Below, piece by piece: positions 36,991-44,943 of a stretch of DNA of 45,003 nucleotides. This DNA comes from an uncultured Opitutia bacterium (GTDB lineage: Bacteria > Verrucomicrobiota > Verrucomicrobiia > Opitutales > Opitutaceae). Within the stretch, counting starts at the first letter, position 1, and each line of letters begins with the position of its first letter. The stretch is from NCBI GenBank assembly GCA_903896015.1, contig CAITWF010000109.1, positions 1 through 45,003 on the forward strand, in the 5' to 3' direction. A model generated the notes under the pieces. That model was not told the origin of the DNA, searched no databases, and saw nothing but the letters and a program-made list of their open reading frames with translations. The position numbers and the translations under genes are program-made.

Positions 36991-37868
36991 GGGGTGGGCG
37001 GTTCGGAGGTGGGCGCCGATTCGTCGGCTTCGCGCGGAGTCAGGGTGCGACGGTCAGGTTGGGAAAGCGTAGGCGATTCCTTGGTAATCTCGATCGCGGG
37101 GGGTGCGAGGGTGATTTTCTCCACGCGGTAGGACGCACCGCCCATCTTGAAGGTTTCCCCTTCGCGGATCTCGCGGGTCGCGCTCTCACCGGGCGGAGCG
37201 ACAAACGCCGAGACCCCGCCGGTGAAACGCCGCTCGCGGTGGGTGAGCGTGACATCTCGATTCGTTCGCTCATCGTGCACGACGGCGGTCGCGACGCGCT
37301 GGCGCGTGGTCATGCTCTGGGCGAGCGCGATGTCGGCCGAGCGCACGTCGAGCGCCTTGATGCTGAGCGCAAGATTCGGCACGCGGCGGCCGGCGGCGGC
37401 GAGAAACACCTCACCGGTCGCGACATTTTGGAACGTCCCGCGCCAGTCCCCTTCCCCGCCAACATAACCGATCAGTTGCAGGCGAAACGGCTCGGGCCGC
37501 ACCGTCACGAGCTCAAGGCCAAACGGTTCCTCGGGCGTCACATCCTCGCTCACGCCGATCGGCGGTTTCACGGTGAAGTGCTTCGAACGGGCGTTGTAGA
37601 AAATTTCCGGCGGCGTGAAGGTGTCGTAGACCCAGTCGCGACCACGTCCCTGCGCGACCGGCTGGCTCCACAGCTCTGTCTTCACGGTCGGCGCGTCCGT
37701 CGCCGTGGGCACATAGGGATCGGGCGCGAGCGTCACCTGCGCCACCGGGCCGTCGGGACCGCGGGTGTTGCTCCAGGCGAGCCAGCCGAATGCCAGCGCC
37801 GAGGCGAGCGCGACGGCTCCCGCGGTCGCAAGATAAATTTTTTCTTTGCCGGAGTTCGCCATGATCAC
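36987..37868 (-). CDS. Pilus-like system protein, PilP position (Amuc_1099-like)
   Basis: The protein has 293 residues and a single N-terminal membrane anchor (YLATAGAVALASALAFGWLA), then a soluble, beta-rich region containing FRLQLIGYVGGEGDWRGTF and GETFKMGGASYRVEKI, which recalls PilP-type lipoprotein domains. It probably stands in the periplasm and links inner-membrane PilN/PilO-like proteins to the secretin. The position matches Amuc_1099 of Akkermansia; naming rests on synteny, since sequence identity cannot be measured here. The start overlaps the upstream stop by 4 bases (ATGA), and the end overlaps the secretin start. Confidence 0.75.
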   Translation of the reverse strand: MIMANSGKEKIYLATAGAVALASALAFGWLAWSNTRGPDGPVAQVTLAPDPYVPTATDAPTVKTELWSQPVAQGRGRDWVYDTFTPPEIFYNARSKHFTVKPPIGVSEDVTPEEPFGLELVTVRPEPFRLQLIGYVGGEGDWRGTFQNVATGEVFLAAAGRRVPNLALSIKALDVRSADIALAQSMTTRQRVATAVVHDERTNRDVTLTHRERRFTGGVSAFVAPPGESATREIREGETFKMGGASYRVEKITLAPPAIEITKESPTLSQPDRRTLTPREADESAPTSEPPTP

Positions 37869-38974
37869 GTCGTGGGTTTCGCCGGATCGGCGGCGACCTC
37901 GGCCACGGCACCGACGGGCGGCACCAGTTCGATATATTCAACCGTGACGGTAAACTTGCACCACGGCTTCGCGACAATCGGCGCGGCGCCGGGCGCCTTG
38001 GGCGCAGCGGGCTTCGGAGCGGACGCAGCAGGCTCGGCGTTGAGTACTACGGACGGCGCACCGGAGGAATTCGCCACTGTGGGGGAATCGTCACCCGGGG
38101 GCGGTGCTTCAATCGCGATTTCGGCGCTGGTTGCGGGCATGACCTCGACTTCGCGCACGAGCACTGGCAGCTCGAAACTCGCGAGCTTGTTGAGAAACGC
38201 GCGCAGCGCAGTCGTCTGGCCGACAAAGGTCAGCTTAAATGCCGTCGCATCGAGATAGCCCGGCACCCGTGCGCTCGCCCGCGGATCGATCGCGAAAAAG
38301 TCGGGGGCGTCGGCGTCGCCTTCGGGCAGCTCGGTGGGCGTCGCATCGGGCGGCGGCGGCGGGGCCCCGGCCGCGATGGCGGCCAGCGCGGCGTCGCGCT
38401 TGTCGCGTTCGCCCTTCGTGAGTGTCGGCTCGCGCTTGATCGAGAGCAGCGAGCGCGGTTTCGCCTCGATCAGCGACTCCACAAGATACTGCGCGATGAG
38501 GCGCTGATGAAACACCGGTGCGATGCGCTCGGCCTTGGGGCCTTCGTTGGCGTAGAGTGAAAAACCAAATCGTGCGGCCTCCGGCTTCACGTCCACCTCG
38601 GCGGCCTTCGCCAGCTCGCGCGTCTTCTCGACGAACGCTGCGAGATCAAAATACGCATCGGTGCGCGCGGCCGGTGGCTTCGCGGTGCGCAGGCGCTCGG
38701 CCGCGGGCCCGCGGCCCTTCAGCTCCGCCTGCATCGCATCGAGCGCGCGCTGCGCCCGCGCCAGATCGGCCTCGATCGCGGTCGCGACTTCCCGCTTGGG
38801 CGCGGGCATGAGCCCGACCATCGCGTGCAGTTCGGCCTTCTTTTTCTCGAACGTCGTCGCCGCATCGCGGGCCGCGCGCACGCGATCGAAGATGCACCAG
38901 CTCTCGCCGAGCGCGACCATCCCGCAGACGCCCAGCGCGGCGACGAGCAACGGATATTTTTTCAGGGCACTCAT
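37865..38974 (-). CDS. Pilus-like protein, PilO position (Amuc_1100-like)
   Basis: The protein has 369 residues and an N-terminal membrane helix (YPLLVAALGVCGMVALGES), a coiled-coil segment (about 30-85; FEKKKAELHAM) and a periplasmic domain with FKLTFVGQTTALRAFLNKLA and LPVLVREVEVM, features of PilO/GspM-type alignment proteins. It occupies the Amuc_1100 position, between the PilM-like and 1099-like genes. Amuc_1100 is the Akkermansia protein reported to interact with TLR2; that activity is a property of the gut species and must not be assumed here. The start at 38974 is 7 bases after the PilM stop, and the stop overlaps the next start. Confidence 0.78.
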   Translation of the reverse strand: MSALKKYPLLVAALGVCGMVALGESWCIFDRVRAARDAATTFEKKKAELHAMVGLMPAPKREVATAIEADLARAQRALDAMQAELKGRGPAAERLRTAKPPAARTDAYFDLAAFVEKTRELAKAAEVDVKPEAARFGFSLYANEGPKAERIAPVFHQRLIAQYLVESLIEAKPRSLLSIKREPTLTKGERDKRDAALAAIAAGAPPPPPDATPTELPEGDADAPDFFAIDPRASARVPGYLDATAFKLTFVGQTTALRAFLNKLASFELPVLVREVEVMPATSAEIAIEAPPPGDDSPTVANSSGAPSVVLNAEPAASAPKPAAPKAPGAAPIVAKPWCKFTVTVEYIELVPPVGAVAEVAADPAKPTT

Positions 38975-38981
38975 GCGCGGC

Positions 38982-40688
38982 TCAGAGCGGACTCTTCGGG
39001 TTAATCACGAGCGTGAAGTCGAACCGCAGCAGCCCGTTTTGGTTGTTGTCGAATTTTTCGTTTTCGACCGACGCGATGAACTGCGAGCCCGCGAAGCTCG
39101 TGAGCAACTGCTTCACGCGTTCGCGCGCCTCCGGGCTCACGCGCGACTGCGGATTCGCGACATCGAGCAGGCGGCCGCTGAGCGTCAGCCGGAGCGAGGG
39201 CTCGGGCGGCTTCGGCGCATTCGGATCGGGCGCTGGGGCGTTCGGATCCGGCGCCGCCTCCTCGGCCGCGGCCGGGCGGACGATCACGAGCCGGTCCAGC
39301 CATACATCCTCAATCTTCACGAGCCGCGTCTGCAGATCGGTGAAGAAATTGATCCAGTTCGACTTCGTGGCGACCGCGCTGTTGAGGGCGGCGATCTGTT
39401 TTTTCGCCTCCTCGATTTTCGCGAGGTTGTCGGTGTTGCGCGTTTGCAGCGCGCGCAGCGGCATGAGCTGGCCCTCGAGCTGCGCCACTTTCGCCTGCGC
39501 GGCGAGCGCGAGCCGGTGAAAATAAACGATCGGCGGCACGAGCGCCGCCACGAAGAGCGCGGCGGCCGCGATGTAGACCGGCTGCTTGCGGCGAAACGCG
39601 ACCGCTTCCGTCAACGCCGGCGGGAGCAGGCTCGCAGTCGGCTCATTTTTCACGACGAGCGCGGTCGCGAGTCCGACAAGATCGGCGAGCACGGCCGCTG
39701 CGCTTTCGGCGCCGGCGGCGCGGGCGTTGGCGGAGAGTTCGACCGCTCGCAGCGGCTCGAAGCGCTCGACGCTGAGCTTGAGTCGTTCCCCGAGCAACGC
39801 GGGCAGCTCCGCAATGAGGGAACCGCCGCCCGTCAGGTAAAGCGCCGTCGGCTGTTCGCCGCCCGCCTGGCGCCGGTGATTGAGAATGGAGCGCGTGATC
39901 TCAAGCTGGAGGCGCGAGGCGAAATTTGCCGCCGCCTTCTGCACCGCCGCCCGTGACGGCGATCCCGCAGGCAAATCGGAGCGGCCGGACAGCACTTGCA
40001 TCTTCAGCGTCTCCGCCGCAGCGAAATCGATCCGAAGTTCGTCGGAAACCGCCTGCGTGACGGCGTTGCCCGCGAGCGGCAGCGTCCGCAGATAGAACCG
40101 ATCGCCGTCGAGGAAGAGCAGCGTGGTCGAGCGCGCACCGATGTCGGCGACAATGACGCTGCCAGGGACTGCGGGGAAATTATAGCGAAACGCGTTGCGC
40201 AGCGCGAGGCCCGCCGGGATGGCGCGCTCGGCGTCGAAGCCCGCCGCGTCCGCCGCCGAGCAGAGGGCCTGCATCGCGTCGAATTTCGCCGCCGTGAGCA
40301 TCACCTCGAGATCGAAACCGTCGTCCGCGACGACCAGATGATCCCAGACGACCTCGTCGAGGGGGTGCGGGATGTTTTCCACCGCCTCAAACTCAATGAT
40401 CTTGCGGCGCTTCGCCGGCTCGATCGAGGCGACCTTAATGAATTTCGTCAGCGCGAGGTGGCCGGGCACCGCCAGCGCGCACGCGCCGCCGAGTTTCTCC
40501 CGCGCGGCGACCGCCCCGAGGGACTGAGCCAGCTCGATCGCCCAGCGGCCCTCATGCGACGGATCGGAACTGTGCGTCTCCAACACAAAATGCTGCAACA
40601 CGAGGCGCCCGGTCGCGCCTGCCGTGAAGATACCGCACGCGACATGCCCGGCTCCAATGTCAACGGCGAGAACGCGGGGGGGACGCAT
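38982..40688 (-). CDS. PilM-PilN fusion protein (Amuc_1101-like)
   Basis: The protein has 568 residues. The first 345 form an actin-like (FtsA/PilM) ATPase domain: phosphate loop AVDIGAGH (8-15), second motif VADIGARSTTLLFLDGD (180-196) and adenosine motif YLTGGGSLIAELP (284-296). A transmembrane helix (VYIAAAALFVAALVPPIVYF, 371-390) and a coiled coil (about 392-440) lead to a PilN-like periplasmic domain with SLRLTLSGRLLDV near 510. PilM and PilN are usually separate proteins, so this joins cytoplasmic and periplasmic parts in one chain. It is probably a scaffold for the secretin complex. The start ATG is at 40688; no Shine-Dalgarno sequence is visible. Confidence 0.88.
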   Translation of the reverse strand: MRPPRVLAVDIGAGHVACGIFTAGATGRLVLQHFVLETHSSDPSHEGRWAIELAQSLGAVAAREKLGGACALAVPGHLALTKFIKVASIEPAKRRKIIEFEAVENIPHPLDEVVWDHLVVADDGFDLEVMLTAAKFDAMQALCSAADAAGFDAERAIPAGLALRNAFRYNFPAVPGSVIVADIGARSTTLLFLDGDRFYLRTLPLAGNAVTQAVSDELRIDFAAAETLKMQVLSGRSDLPAGSPSRAAVQKAAANFASRLQLEITRSILNHRRQAGGEQPTALYLTGGGSLIAELPALLGERLKLSVERFEPLRAVELSANARAAGAESAAAVLADLVGLATALVVKNEPTASLLPPALTEAVAFRRKQPVYIAAAALFVAALVPPIVYFHRLALAAQAKVAQLEGQLMPLRALQTRNTDNLAKIEEAKKQIAALNSAVATKSNWINFFTDLQTRLVKIEDVWLDRLVIVRPAAAEEAAPDPNAPAPDPNAPKPPEPSLRLTLSGRLLDVANPQSRVSPEARERVKQLLTSFAGSQFIASVENEKFDNNQNGLLRFDFTLVINPKSPL

Positions 40689-40769
40689 GGTTCAGTGAGT
40701 GATAGGCGATTTCAGACTGGGCCAGACGCAGCAAGCGCAAAGTCAGTTACGGACATTTGCGAGCGGGTT

Positions 40770-41363
40770 TTACCGGGACTCCCGCCGCACAAACGACGGC
40801 GTCGCCCGGGTGTATTCCGTGGCGAAGGGGGTGAGATATTGCGGGAGCAACAGCCCGTCATTCGGGCCCGCACCCGCCGCCGCCCGCGACGCGAAAGCCT
40901 TCCGCGCCTCGGCGTTTGGCAGCGCTGTCGCCGCGCCCGCCCGGCCGATCGTCTGCGAGCGCCCGCCCGCCGTCACTTCCACGACCCAAAACTTCGGATC
41001 CCCGATCAACTGATCGCGTTTCACGATCTCCGGCGGCAGATAAAACCTCACGTCAGTGCGACCGGCCTCCAGCCCCACGCATTCGGCCTCCGCGCCGTAA
41101 TACTCGGTCCGCCGCTCCCCACCCGGGGTGGCTGGCAGCTCGCAACCGACCAGCAGCGTCACGCGCACTCGCGAGACTATCTGCCCGATCGAACCCGGCG
41201 CGGGCCGCACGCTGAGCGCGAGGTCGGCCTCCAGCCAGTTGCCCACCCCGTTGTTGGGCGCGCGGACGTTGGTGAACTTCACCGACGCCACGTCCACCTC
41301 ATCCGCGGCCAACGCGCGGCCCGCGAACAGCAAGCAGGCAAACACGGTGGGGGAAAGTTTCAT
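40770..41363 (-). CDS. Exported pilus-like protein (Amuc_1102-like position)
   Basis: This 197-residue exported protein opens the leftward pilus-like gene run, 81 bp before the PilM-like gene. The first 19 residues (FACLLFAGRALAADE region) are a signal peptide. The mature part is probably beta-rich (VKFTNVRAPNNGVGNWLEAD, then VRVTLLVGC) with a charged C-terminus; two cysteines (in LLVGCEL and AEAECVG) might form a disulfide. Domain-level recognition is weak, and the Amuc_1102-like label comes from order in the operon. The alternative GTG 18 bases upstream would add six residues. The promoter must lie in the divergent gap to the Nudix gene. Confidence 0.7.
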   Translation of the reverse strand: MKLSPTVFACLLFAGRALAADEVDVASVKFTNVRAPNNGVGNWLEADLALSVRPAPGSIGQIVSRVRVTLLVGCELPATPGGERRTEYYGAEAECVGLEAGRTDVRFYLPPEIVKRDQLIGDPKFWVVEVTAGGRSQTIGRAGAATALPNAEARKAFASRAAAGAGPNDGLLLPQYLTPFATEYTRATPSFVRRESR

Positions 41364-41475
41364 GGCAAAGGCGAAGTTCACGTTGGGGTCCGTAAGTGCG
41401 ACGTCACGCCCAAAGCATAGTTCCCTCCGGAGAATTCGCTGGAGCTTCCGCGCCGAAATTCGGAACGTCGCGCCG

Positions 41476-41970
41476 ATGTCGTCGCTCGCCTACAAACTCG
41501 CCGTGCTCGTCTTCCTCGAAAACCCCTACGGCGAACACCTCCTGCTGCTCCGCGCGAAGGCACCCAACCTTGGTTCGTGGTCGCCGATCGGCGGCAAGCT
41601 CGAAACCGCCCTGGGCGAATCGCCGTTCGAGTGTGCCGTGCGCGAGACGCACGAGGAGGTCGGCCTCGAAATCACGGCCGCCGACCTGCACCTCTTCGCG
41701 ATGATCGCAGAGAAAGCCTACGAAGGGCAGTCGCACTGGCTGATGTTTTTGTTTCGCTGCAAGAAACCGCTCGCCGCGCTCCCGCCCGATATCAGCGAGG
41801 GCAAGTTCGGTTTTTTCTCCCGCGAGAAAATCAATACCCTCCCGCTCCCCGAAACCGATCGCACCGCCCTCTGGCCGATCTACGATCAGTATCGCGATCG
41901 CTTCGTGACGCTCAAAGCCGACTGCGCCCCCGGCCAGCCGCTCCGCGTCGAAATCGAAGAGATCGTCTGA
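41476..41970 (+). CDS. Nudix hydrolase
   Basis: This cytoplasmic hydrolase of 164 residues cleaves a nucleoside diphosphate linked to another moiety; the exact substrate is unknown. The Nudix box is GGKLETALGESPFECAVRE followed by THEEVGL: RExxEExG is intact (Arg56, Glu57, Glu60, Glu61), but two residues are inserted between the first glycine and glutamate (GKLETALGE in place of G-x5-E). The C-terminal half is not diagnostic. The ATG at 41476 is chosen over upstream extension because the first strand SLAYKLAVLVFLE starts there. It diverges from the pilus-like run. Confidence 0.88.
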   Translation: MSSLAYKLAVLVFLENPYGEHLLLLRAKAPNLGSWSPIGGKLETALGESPFECAVRETHEEVGLEITAADLHLFAMIAEKAYEGQSHWLMFLFRCKKPLAALPPDISEGKFGFFSREKINTLPLPETDRTALWPIYDQYRDRFVTLKADCAPGQPLRVEIEEIV

Positions 41971-42001
41971 CGCCAGCCCTCTCGTGCGACACCGGAAGCG
42001 A

Positions 42002-42019
42002 CATGACATTTCCGTCATG
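42002..42019. promoter_or_regulatory. Perfect 6-bp inverted repeat upstream of the receptor gene
   Basis: CATGAC and GTCATG surround a 6-nt loop. The stem can be extended by GCG/CGC with one bulged A. It lies between the Nudix stop and the receptor start, a possible operator or terminator. No T-tract is present. Confidence 0.3.
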
Positions 42020-42051
42020 CGCCGAATCCGAATTGCGCCACGCGCCTGAGT

Positions 42052-42057
42052 TATAGT
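42052..42057 (+). promoter_or_regulatory. Candidate -10 element TATAGT just upstream of the receptor start
   Basis: TATAGT ends 6 nt before the ATG at 42064, so transcription could begin at the start codon. No Shine-Dalgarno sequence is present and no good -35 element is seen. Confidence 0.35.
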
Positions 42058-42063
42058 CGAGTG

Positions 42064-44496
42064 ATGTCCCATTTCGTGAAACGCCCGCTCGCCCTTTTTC
42101 TCTTCGCGCTTCTGTCGCTGCCACTCGCCGCGCAAAACGCCGGCACTGGTTCCGTGACCGGCATCGTGCTCGATCAAACCGCCGGCTCGCCCGTCGAATA
42201 CGCGACGATCACGCTCAAGGAAAAACCGTCGGAAAAATCCGTGCGCTCCGTCGCGACCGACAAGGCCGGCGCGTTCACGATCGAGTCCGTTCCGTTCGGC
42301 GACTATCGCGCGATCTACGGCCGGCTCGGTGCCGACAGCCACGAGTCGCCCGCCTTCACGCTCGACGCCGCCCACCCCAAGTTCGATCTCGGCCGCCTCA
42401 GCCTCGGCGACGCCGCGGTGAAAATGGAAAAGTTCGAGGTCGTTACGCGCCGTGAGGCCCTCGCAAACTCGATTGACCGAAAAGTCTACAACGTCGGCAA
42501 AGACATCCAAAGCGCCGCTGGCTCCGCGAGCGACTTGCTGCAAAACATCCCGTCGGTCCAAGTCGACATCGAGGGCAACGTCAGCCTTCGCGGCGACGAA
42601 AATGTCCTCATCCTGATCGACGGGAAGCCGTCCACTTTGATGAACACCGCCAATCGCGGCATGACGCTTGAGCAACTACCCGCCGATGCGATCGACAAGA
42701 TCGAGGTCATCACCAACCCGTCCGCGAAATACAAACCCGACGGCACCGCCGGCATCATCAATATCGCGCTGAAGAAAAAGCGCGACCCCGGCTACTCCGC
42801 TGCGGTTCGCGTCACGGTCGGCAACGATAGCCGCTACGGTCTCGGTCTCAACGCCAACTACAACCCCGGCAAATACAACCTCCACGGTGCAATCAACGTC
42901 CGTCAGGATGATCGCCCGCGCATCTCGCAGGAATACCGCAGCCACCTTGATCCGACGACCAATACCATCCTCGGCACCGCGCAAACGACGCTGGAGCACA
43001 TGCGCCCGCTCTCGCGCCTCGCGCAACTCGGCGCCGACTACAAAATCGACGATGACACCAAGGTCGGCGCCGATGTAAGCTACAACGCCCGCACGTTCTT
43101 CCGCACCTCGACGATCGGCAATCTCTCGCGCGACGCCACCGGCATCGTCACCAGCGACTACGATCGCACCCGCACCGATCCCGAGTGGCAGAAGACGCTC
43201 GAGTTCGCGCTCACCTTCCAGCACAGCTTCGCCGAGGAGGGCCACGAGCTCAGCGCCGAGTTCAAGCGCGACCGACATCAGGAGCAGGAGGACAACCACT
43301 ACTCCAATATCTACCGCACGCCGATCACACCGACGACGTTTGACTACACGACGATCAAGCCGACCGAAACAGGCAACGAGTTCACCGCCGACTACACCCG
43401 CCCGCTCGCGCACGACGCGAACCTCAACGCTGGTTACTCACTCGAAGTCGATCGCAACGACGCCGATTTCCGCGGCGGCAATATCGATCCACTCACGCGT
43501 CTTTCATCCCTCGATCCCACGAAGACCAACCGCTTTCTATATCAGGATCACATCCACGCGCTCTACGCGACCTACGGCCGGCCTTTCGGAAAATTCGGTG
43601 TGCTCGCTGGCCTGCGCTTCGAGGACACCACCGTCGACACCAACCAGATCACGAGCCATCTCCTCGACAAAACCAACTACCGCCGCCTCTATCCCAGCCT
43701 TCACCTCAGCTACAACGTCTCCGAGACCGGCCAGTTTCAGCTCAACTACAGCCACCGCATCCACCGACCTGAGAGCGACGACCTCAACCCGTTCCCCGAG
43801 TATCAGGACCCGTTCAACCTCCGCGCCGGCAACCCGCACCTGCTCCCCGAAGACACCAACTCGATCGAGACCGGCTACCAATACAAGAAGGACGATACGA
43901 CTTACCTCGCGACACTCTACGCCCGCGAGACCTACCATGCGTTCACGACGGTCACGCGTTATATCGACGCCGTCACGTTGCTGACCACGCACGAGAATCT
44001 TTCGTCCAACCGCTCCGGCGGCCTCGAACTCGCCGCCACCCGCGACCTCGGCAAAACCGTCAACCTCAACGTCAGCGGGAACGCGTTTCGCAGCGAGATC
44101 GACGCGAGCAACCTCGGCTACACCTCAAACCGATCGACCATCGCGTGGAACGCGAAGCTCAACGCCAACTGGCACGCGACCAAGACCGATCTGATTCAGT
44201 TCAACACCAACTACGCCGCGAAGCGTCTCACGCCGCAGGGCAACCGCCAACCCACGTTCATCGCCAACGTCGGCCTGCGCCACGATCTCGCCGACAAGAA
44301 GACCGCGCTCGTACTCACGGTGTCCGACCTTTTCAATTCGCTGAAAGAGCGAACGCTCATCGACACACCGACGCTGCACGACGACATCACCCGCCGCCGC
44401 AGTTCGCGTATCATCTACGTCGGCGTGATCTACAACTTCGGCAAAGCGACGAAGAAAAAAAAAGACGACTCGATGCAGTTCGACGACAAGCTGTAG
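42064..44496 (+). CDS. TonB-dependent outer-membrane receptor with CarboxypepD-like N-terminal domain
   Basis: This 810-residue outer-membrane transporter has a signal peptide (about residues 1-23), a carboxypeptidase-regulatory-like beta-sandwich (GSVTGIVLDQTAGSPVEYAT), a plug domain (FEVVTRREALANSIDRKVY, then IPSVQVDIEGNVSLRGDENV) and a 22-strand-type barrel ending in FGKATKKKKDDSMQFDDKL. The C-terminal aromatic of classical barrels is absent because a Lys/Asp tail follows. It belongs to the outer-membrane beta-barrel branch of TonB receptors, which often import glycans or metal chelates; the substrate is unknown. ATG 42064 is used; a GTG codon lies just before it. It is monocistronic. Confidence 0.9.
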   Translation: MSHFVKRPLALFLFALLSLPLAAQNAGTGSVTGIVLDQTAGSPVEYATITLKEKPSEKSVRSVATDKAGAFTIESVPFGDYRAIYGRLGADSHESPAFTLDAAHPKFDLGRLSLGDAAVKMEKFEVVTRREALANSIDRKVYNVGKDIQSAAGSASDLLQNIPSVQVDIEGNVSLRGDENVLILIDGKPSTLMNTANRGMTLEQLPADAIDKIEVITNPSAKYKPDGTAGIINIALKKKRDPGYSAAVRVTVGNDSRYGLGLNANYNPGKYNLHGAINVRQDDRPRISQEYRSHLDPTTNTILGTAQTTLEHMRPLSRLAQLGADYKIDDDTKVGADVSYNARTFFRTSTIGNLSRDATGIVTSDYDRTRTDPEWQKTLEFALTFQHSFAEEGHELSAEFKRDRHQEQEDNHYSNIYRTPITPTTFDYTTIKPTETGNEFTADYTRPLAHDANLNAGYSLEVDRNDADFRGGNIDPLTRLSSLDPTKTNRFLYQDHIHALYATYGRPFGKFGVLAGLRFEDTTVDTNQITSHLLDKTNYRRLYPSLHLSYNVSETGQFQLNYSHRIHRPESDDLNPFPEYQDPFNLRAGNPHLLPEDTNSIETGYQYKKDDTTYLATLYARETYHAFTTVTRYIDAVTLLTTHENLSSNRSGGLELAATRDLGKTVNLNVSGNAFRSEIDASNLGYTSNRSTIAWNAKLNANWHATKTDLIQFNTNYAAKRLTPQGNRQPTFIANVGLRHDLADKKTALVLTVSDLFNSLKERTLIDTPTLHDDITRRRSSRIIYVGVIYNFGKATKKKKDDSMQFDDKL

Positions 44497-44566
44497 TGTT
44501 CGCGTGGGTCGAGGCTGCCCTCTGGACATGACGAACGTCTTAGTTTCGGCTGGATGAGCCTTTCGG

Positions 44567-44583
44567 CATAAACATAGTTTATG
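44567..44583. promoter_or_regulatory. Perfect AT-rich palindrome
   Basis: CATAAAC-ATA-GTTTATG is a perfect 7-bp inverted repeat with a 3-nt centre. It lies 10 bases before ATG 44593 and could be an operator or a weak terminator. Confidence 0.35.
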
Positions 44584-44592
44584 TGGAAGAAC

Positions 44593-44898
44593 ATGCCCCC
44601 CTCTGAAAAACTCCAAATGGCTGACCTGCCGGTTGCGATTCTGTTGTTAGGGATGGACGTGTGCTTTTTGGCGCTGAGAAAGAAGATGTCGGCCGCGCGG
44701 ACCGAGCGCGTGGCGAAAGGTGAGAAGTCCACGGTCGAGGCGATGAGGGCAGATCGATTGGCGCTTCGGTGTGGATGGGGTTGGCAGCAGCTACCTGATT
44801 TATACGCAAATATGAAGTTTTTATCGTTTCTTCGCGCAACGGGTAACCAACCTTGCCAAATAACCTGGCTTTTGGGGGTGTCGGAAGCGTGGAGTTGA
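44593..44898 (+). CDS. Unrecognised ~101-residue ORF
   Basis: An open frame from ATG 44593 (or 44581) with GGAAGAAC upstream as a possible ribosome binding site. It has one hydrophobic stretch (LPVAILLLGMDVCFLALRKK, about residues 12-31) and then a charged region. The composition is AT-richer than the neighbours, and the complementary strand is also open, so coding is uncertain. I do not recognise a family. Confidence 0.3.
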   Translation: MPPSEKLQMADLPVAILLLGMDVCFLALRKKMSAARTERVAKGEKSTVEAMRADRLALRCGWGWQQLPDLYANMKFLSFLRATGNQPCQITWLLGVSEAWS

Positions 44899-44929
44899 AT
44901 CGAGAATGGGTTGCGGAAGCCATGGTAAG

Positions 44930-44943
44930 TGTTCACAAGAACA
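44930..44943. promoter_or_regulatory. LexA-type (SOS) box, TGTTC-ACAA-GAACA
   Basis: A perfect inverted repeat TGTTC-N4-GAACA (extended to GTGTTC/GAACAC) matches the palindrome I recall as the verrucomicrobial LexA motif. The target could be a gene just past the window end on the plus strand, or the weak reading frames to the left. This is the only copy in the window. Confidence 0.55.

Noticed and set aside
34108-41363. Complete type IV pilus or type II secretion operon
   Set aside because: Pilin, assembly ATPase, prepilin peptidase and inner-membrane platform genes are missing in the window.
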